Made by a program: the position numbers and the translations under genes
Assembly: GCA_964387205.1 (NCBI GenBank)
Contig: CAYLVY010000146.1
Location: forward strand, 1 to 8,132
DNA length: 8,132 nt
Direction of reading: 5' to 3'
Origin: CAIVAT01 sp964387205
Lineage (GTDB): Bacteria > Bacteroidota > Bacteroidia > Bacteroidales > FEN-979
Notes under the pieces: generated by a model
Seen by the model: only the letters and a program-made list of their open reading frames with translations
The model's database searches: none
Told to the model about the DNA's origin: nothing
Shown: piece after piece, positions 1 through 5,768 of the stretch
How positions within the stretch are numbered: the first letter of the stretch is position 1
How the letters are laid out: each line of letters opens with the position of its first letter

Positions 1-77
1 TTCCGAACAGAGTCGTTAAGCCCACTTGCGCAGATGGTACTGCATTAACTTGTGGGAGAGTATGTCGTCGCCGATCT
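1..77 (+). rRNA. rrf: 5S ribosomal RNA, 3' part (5' end outside window)
   Basis: The window opens inside a 5S rRNA gene. The conserved core CCGAACAGAG...TTAAGCCC is at 3-23, the loop-E region GATGGTACTGC at 33-43, and GGGAGAGTA at 54-62. CCCAC (21-25) can pair with GTGGG (52-56) as expected for a 5S internal helix. The terminal GTCGTCGCC (65-73) would pair with the missing 5' end. The wording resembles Bacteroidetes 5S rRNAs. The exact 3' end is uncertain by a few bases. The 23S and 16S genes presumably lie upstream of the window, and the terminator right after it marks the end of the rRNA operon. Confidence 0.93.
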
Positions 78-82
78 TTTAT

Positions 83-112
83 AAAACCCGGTTCAAAACC
101 GGGTTTTTTTTT
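83..112 (+). terminator. Intrinsic terminator of the rRNA operon
   Basis: An 11-bp perfect inverted repeat, AAAACCCGGTT (83-93) and AACCGGGTTTT (97-107), is separated by a 3-nt loop. A run of nine T starts at 104 and overlaps the right arm. It sits 6-10 nt after the 5S rRNA end, where an rRNA operon terminator is expected. It should isolate the downstream porin gene from rRNA transcription. Confidence 0.93.
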
Positions 113-141
113 GCCCTGAAGCACCGGACCCATCACATCCG

Positions 142-172
142 TTTATGTATGCGGTAATTTTTTCTAATTTTA
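142..172 (+). promoter_or_regulatory. Candidate Bacteroidetes-type promoter for the porin gene
   Basis: TTTA (142-145), a 19-nt spacer, then TAATTTTA (165-172) matches the phylum's TTTG-N19-TAnnTTTG consensus at all but the final base of each element. It lies between the rRNA terminator and the porin start codon at 192. The predicted start near 176-179 leaves a leader of only about 13-16 nt. The region is AT-rich, so a chance match is possible. Confidence 0.45.
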
Positions 173-191
173 CCAACTGATTAACCTTCCT

Positions 192-2162
192 ATGAAGCTC
201 CTCCACTGCTGCTGCTTCCTGATCCTGATGTCAATCCTCTCTTCCGTCGCTGCGGATACCTGCGCCTTTACCCTGAATACCCCCGCAAACCCTCCCGACA
301 CCTCCGTCAAAACCCTTCCGGCGACCAACCACCCACAAAAAAACAGTGCTGACTCCTCCCGGGTGCAATACTTCCTCCCGGATTTTGAAAAATCATCCTC
401 CCCACAACTCTTTATCAACGATACTACCCTCGAAACTTTCCGATTCTACGACCCTATCCTCTTCCAACACCGTTTCTTCGCCACCCTGGGTAATATCGGC
501 CAGTTTTACAGAAACCTCCTGCCTTTTGCCAACCATACCGATCCAACCGGTTTTCATTACGGCATCCGATCATTCGACTATTATCTCTTCAACTTCGACA
601 GCATCAGATACTACCGGATCTATAAAACCTATTCCCAGCTCTCCTACGTCCAGGGAGGCAAAAAAGAACAACAATTCAATGTGGACTTCAGCCGCGATAT
701 CTATAAAGGATTGAACCTTGGCTTCAACTTCAGGGTGCTCAGCTCACCGGGTGCATACCTCCGCCAGAAAACCAACCATATCAACCTTAGCGTCAATGCC
801 CAGTATTTTACGCCGAATAAACGATATGGTGTCATCGCCAATTTTATCGTGAACCGGCTCATCAACTTTGATAATGGCGGCATTAAATATGACTCACTGT
901 TCACCAGAAATATTGAACCCAACCGGCTGATCATCCCCGTAAACCTCCTCGCCGCCGAAACCCGTATCAGCGATCGCGGATTTTATATGAAACACTATTT
1001 CGATCTTACAGGATCAGGAAAACCCGATGCCGATTCAATGCCTGCTCCCAACCGCTGGCCTGATCTCGGCCGGCTGACATACTCCTTCCGCTATTACCGC
1101 CAAAGCCAGAGTTTCACAGACTCACCATCCGACAGTTCATTCTTCCCCCCACCATTGATCGACTCACTAAAAACCCACGACAGCCTTGTCATACGCCGTA
1201 TTTCCAATATCCTGACCTGGTCCAACCCAACCCGGCACTGGAACTCCATGGCCCGGATACTGCAATTCGAAGGGGGAATCCGACACTCCTATACCGAAAC
1301 CGAAATGTTGCAGGGCATCAAATATGTGTTCCTTCAATATACCCCATTCGCTGCCGTTACCTTTACCCCTTTCCCCAGCCTGCAACTCTCCGGAAACGGA
1401 GAATATGTGCTCGGCGATTATAATGAAGGTGACTTTCTGCTGAAGGCTTCCCTCCTGACGATCCTGGGGAAAAAGGAAAAAAACCTTGGCATTGCCAGGG
1501 TGAGCCTTATCGTCAGATCCGACCAGCCCGGATGGTTTTACAGCCATTACCGCGGAAATTTCTTCCAGTGGAACCACAACTGGAATAAAATAAGTACCAT
1601 CCGGACCAGCTTCTCCTATCAGTTCCGTTTCCTGGAAACCGGATTGGAGTTAAACAGGGTCACCGGCTACGTTTACCTTGATACTGCCAGTCTTCCCAGG
1701 CAACTTAATGATGAATTCGCTTACCTGAGCCTGTTCCTGAAGACAGACCTTAAATTCTGGCGTTTCAGGCTTATCAGCCATGTGGTCTGGCAAACCGTTC
1801 AGAAAACCAACGTCCTGCGGATCCCCGCATTCATGGGAAGCGCTTCGCTGTTGTTCACCCAGCCACTATTCCGGGGAGCAGCACTGCTGCAGCCCGGAAT
1901 TGATGCATTATACACCACAAGCTACTTCGCCGATGCCTATAATCCGGCCATCCGGTCGTTCTTTTTACAGGACAGGATTGAAGCTGGCAATTATCCCTAC
2001 CTGGATATTTTTATCAACCTGAAAATACAAAGAGCCAGGTTTTTCGTGACATATACCCATTTCAATACCGGATGGACGGGCCGTAATTACTTCTCAACCC
2101 CTTCCTATCCCATGCGCGACGGATCCTTCAAATTCGGAATATCATGGAGATTTCACGACTGA
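192..2162 (+). CDS. Putative outer-membrane beta-barrel porin (Porin_10-like)
   Basis: This 656-residue protein is predicted to be an outer-membrane barrel. It starts with a Sec signal peptide: short n-region MKLLH, hydrophobic stretch from about residue 9 to 19, and probable cleavage after Ala20 or Ala21. The body is rich in aromatic residues with alternating polar/hydrophobic strands, and the last strand ends in an aromatic-containing tail (FKFGISWRFHD), as for proteins inserted by the Bam machinery. The region around residues 70-200 (FFATLGNIGQFYRN, then GGKKEQQFNVDFSRDIYKGLNLGF and SPGAYLRQ) resembles the Bacteroidetes 'putative porin' family, whose members are usually 600-700 residues. 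No TonB plug domain or SusD-like partner is present, so passive diffusion is likelier than TonB-dependent uptake. The substrate is unknown. It is the first gene after the rRNA operon and may be cotranscribed with the aldo/keto reductase 19 bp downstream. Three consecutive cysteines (residues 6-8) lie in the signal peptide, but there is no proper lipobox. The barrel call is firm; the family assignment is from memory of motifs. Confidence 0.85.
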   Translation: MKLLHCCCFLILMSILSSVAADTCAFTLNTPANPPDTSVKTLPATNHPQKNSADSSRVQYFLPDFEKSSSPQLFINDTTLETFRFYDPILFQHRFFATLGNIGQFYRNLLPFANHTDPTGFHYGIRSFDYYLFNFDSIRYYRIYKTYSQLSYVQGGKKEQQFNVDFSRDIYKGLNLGFNFRVLSSPGAYLRQKTNHINLSVNAQYFTPNKRYGVIANFIVNRLINFDNGGIKYDSLFTRNIEPNRLIIPVNLLAAETRISDRGFYMKHYFDLTGSGKPDADSMPAPNRWPDLGRLTYSFRYYRQSQSFTDSPSDSSFFPPPLIDSLKTHDSLVIRRISNILTWSNPTRHWNSMARILQFEGGIRHSYTETEMLQGIKYVFLQYTPFAAVTFTPFPSLQLSGNGEYVLGDYNEGDFLLKASLLTILGKKEKNLGIARVSLIVRSDQPGWFYSHYRGNFFQWNHNWNKISTIRTSFSYQFRFLETGLELNRVTGYVYLDTASLPRQLNDEFAYLSLFLKTDLKFWRFRLISHVVWQTVQKTNVLRIPAFMGSASLLFTQPLFRGAALLQPGIDALYTTSYFADAYNPAIRSFFLQDRIEAGNYPYLDIFINLKIQRARFFVTYTHFNTGWTGRNYFSTPSYPMRDGSFKFGISWRFHD

Positions 2163-2181
2163 TCATAATGATCATAAAGTA

Positions 2182-3063
2182 ATGCAATACAGGAAATTTG
2201 GTAGAACGGGGTTGAATGTATCTGCAATCGGTTTGGGCGCCGGGCATATCGGTAAGGAGTCACAGGATGTCGCTGAAGTCGAAAAACTGTTTCATGCGGC
2301 TCTTGATGCAGGTATAAACCTTTTCGATACCGCCCGATCCTATGGCGCTTCTGAAGAACGAACCGGCAGGTTCCTGAAAGAAAACAGACACCATGTCATT
2401 CTATCCACCAAAGTGGGCTACACATACAATCAGGCCGAGGACTGGAGTTATGAAGCCACCATGGGCGGGATCGAAGAATCGTTGCAGCGGCTTCAGACCG
2501 ATTATATCGAGATCGTCCATCTGCATTCGTGTTCCATCGAGGCACTGAAACGGGGCGACGCCATCCTGGCGCTCGAAAAAGCGCAGGAGCAGGGAAAAAT
2601 CGGCGTGGCAGCCTATTCAGGAGAGAATGATGCACTGCAGTATGCCATACAAAGCCGGAAATTTGGAAGTATTCAATGCTCCGTCAACATTTTTGACCAG
2701 CAGGGATTGTCAAAGCACCTCCCCGATGCCAGTCAGTCGGATTTGGGGATCATTGCCAAACGTCCCCTCGGAAATGCGGTATGGCGATATCAGGCCCGTC
2801 CTGACGGACATGGGCATGCCCTGTATTACGATCGCTATCTTCGGATGCAACCGCTGATTGAAGGAATAGACCCTGCTGAACTGGCCCTTCGCTATGCAGC
2901 CCATGCACCTTTTCTCTCCTGCATTATCATTGGAACCTCCAACCCTCACCATCTGATCGAAAATATTAAATGGCTGGAACGTGGGCCCCTCTCCGATTCC
3001 ATTGTTACCGGTTTAAGAGAGAAATTCAATAACCTCGGAGCCGACACTGCAGGGCTAATATAA
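2182..3063 (+). CDS. Aldo/keto reductase, NAD(P)H-dependent
   Basis: This 293-residue cytoplasmic oxidoreductase has a TIM-barrel fold. The expected catalytic tetrad is present: Asp49 and Tyr54 in FDTARSYG, Lys77 in STKVG, and His115 in DYIEIVHLH. The start (RKFGRTGLNVSAIGLGAG) and the cofactor-binding end (IIIGTSNPHHLIENI, about 248-262) are typical of the family. It is somewhat short next to the usual 310-330 residues, but no core element is missing. The substrate cannot be read from the sequence; the family reduces or oxidises sugars, aldehydes and ketones. There is no signal peptide and no Shine-Dalgarno sequence, which is normal for the phylum. The start codon lies 19 bp after the porin stop on the same strand, so the two are probably cotranscribed. 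Its stop lies 18 bp from that of the convergent fucosidase gene. Acting on L-fucose released by that enzyme is conceivable but is only a guess from position. Confidence 0.9.
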   Translation: MQYRKFGRTGLNVSAIGLGAGHIGKESQDVAEVEKLFHAALDAGINLFDTARSYGASEERTGRFLKENRHHVILSTKVGYTYNQAEDWSYEATMGGIEESLQRLQTDYIEIVHLHSCSIEALKRGDAILALEKAQEQGKIGVAAYSGENDALQYAIQSRKFGSIQCSVNIFDQQGLSKHLPDASQSDLGIIAKRPLGNAVWRYQARPDGHGHALYYDRYLRMQPLIEGIDPAELALRYAAHAPFLSCIIIGTSNPHHLIENIKWLERGPLSDSIVTGLREKFNNLGADTAGLI

Positions 3064-3081
3064 GAAGAGACTCGCCGGTGG

Positions 3082-4515
3082 TCAGTCGGTGTTATCCATG
3101 ACAATTTTTAAAGTCCAGGCATACTGACAGGGCGGCCCGCTCCGCAAGGCGGCAGGGATGAACACAACAAATCCTTCATCTCCGATCTTTTGCCATTTCA
3201 GGTTCTTCCCATAACCAAGCATAGTGACAACCGAGCCGGGTGAAGGCTGGAATCCGCGAATGGTCATTTTGGCCGGCATGGTCACTTCGTTTTCACCGGC
3301 GAGATAAATGGCAAAAATCGTACCGTCAGGATTGGAAGTAAGGCATATATTCCCCGATTTGTGCGGATCGATGGGCCGTGAACCATAAATGGCCTCTCCG
3401 TTAACCGCCATCCATTGCCCGATCTCGTTCAGGCGCTGATAGGCAGTGTCGGCCCATGTACCTTCCGGGGAGGGCCCGATATTAAGCAGGTAATTCCCCC
3501 CCTTGCACACAATGTCGGCCAGGTTGTGAATCAGTGCCCGCGCAGGTTTATAGGTATCACCCGGCACATACGACCATGAGGTGGCCATCGTCATGCAGGT
3601 TTCCCATGGATATTCCAGCGGCTTTTCAGGGATCTCCTGCTCCGGGGTTCGGTAATTCTCATACCGGCCGGGAACCGCCCGGTCAACCACAATGAGTCCC
3701 GGTTGATGTTTCCGGGCCATCGCGGCAATCTGCGGCATCCCGATGTCCTGGCCACGGTTTTCGGGGTTTACCCAACCACCATCCAGCCACAAAATATCCA
3801 CCTTTCCGAAACCGGTCATCAGTTCCTCGATCTGTCTGAAAGTAAACTCCCTGAAACGATTCCACCTCTCCGGATACCGGCTGATACTGTAATTCACGTT
3901 CCTGTCCGGAGTGGCCCACTCCTGTGCCCAATAATCATCAGCATGCCAATCGGGTTTGGAGAAATAGGTCCCTGTGCGAAACCCCTTCTTTCTGAACGCA
4001 TTGAATATTTCCAGGGTCACATTTGACTTTGGATTCCTGTGAAAAGGACAACCCGGATCAGTGATCCGGTAATCGGTTTGCCGTGTGTCGAACATGCAGA
4101 AACCATCATGATGTTTGGTCGTGAAAACCACATATTTCATTCCGGCAAACGCAGCAGCTTCTGCCCACCGCTCCGGATCAAATTTCACCGGATTAAAGGT
4201 TGTCTTCAGTGCCTCGTACTGACGGCAATACTCCGTATAGTCCTTCATATGACGCCGGCACCATGGTTCATCTTCGGAACAAAGCGACCAGGACTCCACG
4301 ATTCCCCACTGGCTGTATGGCCCCCAATGCATCAACAAACCAAACTTCATGTCCTTCCATTGTTCAAGACTTTGCAAAACAAGTGGATCGGTTTCAACAT
4401 CCCCGGCCGACCCCTGACCGTTAACCCATGAAAATGAAGGAACTAGCAATATTATAATCCACATCATCCTTCTTACCCTGGTCATGTGTTTAAAAATATT
4501 TTGAACTTTTTTCAT
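3082..4515 (-). CDS. Alpha-L-fucosidase, glycoside hydrolase family 29, secreted
   Basis: This 477-residue enzyme is predicted to cleave terminal alpha-L-fucose from glycans by the retaining mechanism. GH29 signatures are clear: MHWGPYSQWG (62-71), KYVVFTTKHHDGFCMFD (127-143) with the fucose-binding His pair 135/136, and DILWLDGGW (240-248) with the expected nucleophile Asp245. The general acid/base is probably Glu292 or Glu294 in RTPEQEIPEKP; this part varies between GH29 groups, so I cannot decide. The catalytic barrel spans about 45-378, followed by a C-terminal beta-sandwich of about 100 residues. The N-terminus is a signal peptide with an unusually long basic n-region: a hydrophobic core at 19-30 and probable cleavage near Gly33. 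Met11 (4485) would give a more usual signal peptide, but the ATG at 4515 heads the open frame and starts MKK, so I kept it. There is no lipobox, so the product is likely periplasmic or exported. It stands alone: no SusC/SusD, sulfatase or other glycosidase is adjacent. Confidence 0.92.
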   Translation of the reverse strand: MKKVQNIFKHMTRVRRMMWIIILLVPSFSWVNGQGSAGDVETDPLVLQSLEQWKDMKFGLLMHWGPYSQWGIVESWSLCSEDEPWCRRHMKDYTEYCRQYEALKTTFNPVKFDPERWAEAAAFAGMKYVVFTTKHHDGFCMFDTRQTDYRITDPGCPFHRNPKSNVTLEIFNAFRKKGFRTGTYFSKPDWHADDYWAQEWATPDRNVNYSISRYPERWNRFREFTFRQIEELMTGFGKVDILWLDGGWVNPENRGQDIGMPQIAAMARKHQPGLIVVDRAVPGRYENYRTPEQEIPEKPLEYPWETCMTMATSWSYVPGDTYKPARALIHNLADIVCKGGNYLLNIGPSPEGTWADTAYQRLNEIGQWMAVNGEAIYGSRPIDPHKSGNICLTSNPDGTIFAIYLAGENEVTMPAKMTIRGFQPSPGSVVTMLGYGKNLKWQKIGDEGFVVFIPAALRSGPPCQYAWTLKIVMDNTD

Positions 4516-4521
4516 GATTTT

Positions 4522-4553
4522 CTTGACAAATGGAATTTTTAAATGTACTTTTG
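4522..4553 (+). promoter_or_regulatory. Candidate orphan plus-strand promoter
   Basis: CTTG (4522-4525), a 20-nt spacer and TACTTTTG (4546-4553) match the Bacteroidetes consensus at three of four and six of six conserved positions. It points rightward, away from the fucosidase and toward the 3' end of the TerB/J-domain gene, so it serves neither annotated gene. Transcription would begin around 4557-4560. It could drive a small RNA or antisense transcript, or be a chance match in AT-rich DNA. Confidence 0.35.
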
Positions 4554-4558
4554 TTTGG

Positions 4559-4571
4559 AATTAGTCTAATT
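4559..4571. repeat. 13-bp palindrome, possible operator of the fucosidase gene
   Basis: AATTAG-T-CTAATT is a perfect inverted repeat around one central base. It lies 44-56 bp upstream of the fucosidase start codon, a distance where a repressor or activator could reach its promoter, and just downstream of the plus-strand promoter-like element. It is AT-rich and occurs once in the gap, so an operator role is a guess. Confidence 0.3.
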
Positions 4572-4673
4572 ATTCATCGGATGTTGTGCAGGATTCTTGG
4601 CCGAATTGCCGATTACCGGTGAAATGTGAAGGTTGGTTCTGTTTTTTGTTTAGTTAAGTTGGTTTGGTTTGGC

Positions 4674-4699
4674 AATGGGTCATGGTTTCATGGCCCATT
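4674..4699 (+). other. Stem-loop between the TerB/J-domain gene and the fucosidase gene
   Basis: AATGGGTCATG (4674-4684) and CATGGCCCATT (4689-4699) form an 11-bp stem with a GTTT loop. The one imperfect position is a G-U pair in plus-strand RNA but an A-C mismatch in minus-strand RNA. No T-run follows on the minus strand, so it is a poor terminator for the TerB/J gene 20 bp upstream of it, although the position would suit. On the plus strand only CCATTTTCC follows. Confidence 0.45.
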
Positions 4700-4718
4700 C
4701 CATTTTCCGGAACCAGGT

Positions 4719-5609
4719 TTACGAAATCCCCCGTTGCTTTTTAATTTCTTCATATGCCGCGGAAATTTTCTGGAATTTTTCCGTGGCTGCCCTCCGGATA
4801 TCTTCACCCAGGCTGGCCACCTTATCCGGGTGGTGCTTTTTCGCCATTTCACGGTATGCCCGTTTCACTTCATCATCAGTGGCTTGAGGAGTGATTTCCA
4901 GCACATCGTACGCCCAGTCGGTGCTCTTGATGAACATGGCCCTGACGGAATTGAAATCCGAGCCTGAAATACCCATATACCGGGCAATCACGGAGATCAC
5001 CCCTACCTCATCGGGATGGTAAAGGTTATCAGAGGCGCTGATCCCAAAAAGGTAATGAAGCAACTGGAGTTTTGACGGGTAATCGGTGAATTTCCCTACC
5101 TGAACGCTGACATCCTGTACATTGATATCCTGCTTCAGTATCTCCCTCAGCATACTGATCATCCGGTTTCCTTCAACGTCGCCAAATTGGGTAATAAAAA
5201 ACGAACGGACATATTCGAGTTCCGACCGTACCACTTTCTGATCCGCTTTCATCACGGCAGCGGAGAGCACAAGGAGGCTCAATGCAAAATTGCCCCTGGG
5301 TGAATTCTGGTATTCATATTTACCGGAATTCATGCCATCAAACATAGAACCCAATGCCACCCCCAGGATGGCGCCTATCGGGCCGCCAAAGACCCAGCCG
5401 AGGCCCCCTCCCACCCATTTGGCATATCCCGATCTCTTTCCGCTCCGTCCAGGGTCATCCGGATTTTGAAAATGCTGTTGTCGTTGCGACTGATCATTGT
5501 CTATGCCCTGACGGCGCTGCTGCGAATCAGATGGTTTTTTTCGCATACTATACAGCGCATATATAACGATGCCGATGATGGCAACAAGGATAATCTCTGC
5601 TATTCCCAT
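4719..5609 (-). CDS. Membrane-anchored TerB/J-domain co-chaperone, DjlA-like
   Basis: This 296-residue protein probably recruits and stimulates DnaK at the inner membrane, as known for E. coli DjlA. Order of parts: a hydrophobic segment at residues 3-21 followed by RKK; a Gln/Arg-rich polar linker at about 25-60; a glycine-rich hydrophobic segment at about 66-90, ending GSMFDG; a helical TerB-like domain at about 105-227 (VLSAAVMKADQKVVRSE, then HPDEVGVISVIARYMGI); and a C-terminal J-domain from about 232 to the end with the essential HPD at 260-262 (AKKHHPDK). E. coli DjlA has the same order, but its glycine-rich segment is its only membrane anchor and sits at the N-terminus. The extra first segment here raises a topology question. 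TerB-like domains do not by themselves imply tellurite resistance. The start is supported by a promoter whose predicted start point lies about 15 nt upstream. The gene appears monocistronic. Confidence 0.88.
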   Translation of the reverse strand: MGIAEIILVAIIGIVIYALYSMRKKPSDSQQRRQGIDNDQSQRQQHFQNPDDPGRSGKRSGYAKWVGGGLGWVFGGPIGAILGVALGSMFDGMNSGKYEYQNSPRGNFALSLLVLSAAVMKADQKVVRSELEYVRSFFITQFGDVEGNRMISMLREILKQDINVQDVSVQVGKFTDYPSKLQLLHYLFGISASDNLYHPDEVGVISVIARYMGISGSDFNSVRAMFIKSTDWAYDVLEITPQATDDEVKRAYREMAKKHHPDKVASLGEDIRRAATEKFQKISAAYEEIKKQRGIS

Positions 5610-5628
5610 GGATGAAAAAATTGCGGGT

Positions 5629-5660
5629 CAAAAGTAAAACGATTTCCCATAACGAACAAA
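5629..5660 (-). promoter_or_regulatory. Bacteroidetes-type promoter of the TerB/J-domain gene
   Basis: Read on the minus strand, TTTG (5660-5657), a 20-nt spacer and TACTTTTG (5636-5629) match every conserved base of the TTTG / TAnnTTTG consensus. Transcription should start near 5623-5626, leaving a leader of about 15 nt before the ATG at 5609. This is the best promoter match I found, and it fixes the start of the downstream gene. It suggests control by the primary sigma factor. Confidence 0.65.
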
Positions 5661-5768
5661 CCATTCATCAGGGGAAAGTCGAACCCTCACCATTCAGCGG
5701 GAAGGATGGTTAATCCCAAAGAACGGGTCAATTCTCTTGTTTCGTCAGAATAATCAGCGGTTTGATTT

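Larger units (their letters stand above)
4516..4718. other. 203-bp intergenic region with promoter-like, palindromic and stem-loop elements
   Basis: This gap separates the fucosidase start from the TerB/J-domain stop; both genes are on the minus strand. It holds no convincing ORF: the plus-strand frame from 4626 runs antisense into the TerB/J gene and looks like a shadow. Three local features are listed separately: a plus-strand promoter-like element (4522-4553), a palindrome (4559-4571) and a stem-loop (4674-4699). The plus strand at 4629-4672 is strongly T/G-biased with almost no C. The minus-strand promoter of the fucosidase must lie here, but only weak matches are visible, such as TACATTTA (minus strand, 4547-4540). 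Confidence 0.6.

Noticed and set aside
192..263. Cysteines 6-8 of the porin signal peptide as a lipoprotein signal.
   Set aside because: They come before the hydrophobic core rather than after it, and Cys24 is not preceded by a lipobox; the barrel C-terminus also argues against a lipoprotein.
1167..1577. A 136-residue minus-strand reading frame inside the porin gene.
   Set aside because: It lies wholly antisense to a barrel-type coding sequence that is continuous through it, and shows no domain or start signal.
3040..3110. A bidirectional terminator between the convergent reductase and fucosidase genes.
   Set aside because: I looked for an inverted repeat in the 18-bp gap and both flanks; only about 4-bp matches exist and no T-run follows a stem in either direction.
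4626..4967. A 113-residue plus-strand reading frame starting in the gap after the orphan promoter.
   Set aside because: Most of it is antisense to the J-domain of the well-supported minus-strand gene, its composition (rich in Phe, Pro and His) is what that antisense would give, and it has no recognisable domain.
5660..5703. A short imperfect direct repeat (ACCATTCATCAGGGGAA and ACCATTCAGCGGGAA) upstream of the TerB/J gene.
   Set aside because: There are only two copies, with a 2-nt indel and mismatches, which is within chance expectation and does not suggest a repeat array.
5689..5710. Weak hairpin ACCATTC / GGATGGT as terminator of the lysine operon.
   Set aside because: The stem is 7 bp with an A-C mismatch in the minus-strand RNA, and no T-run follows it.
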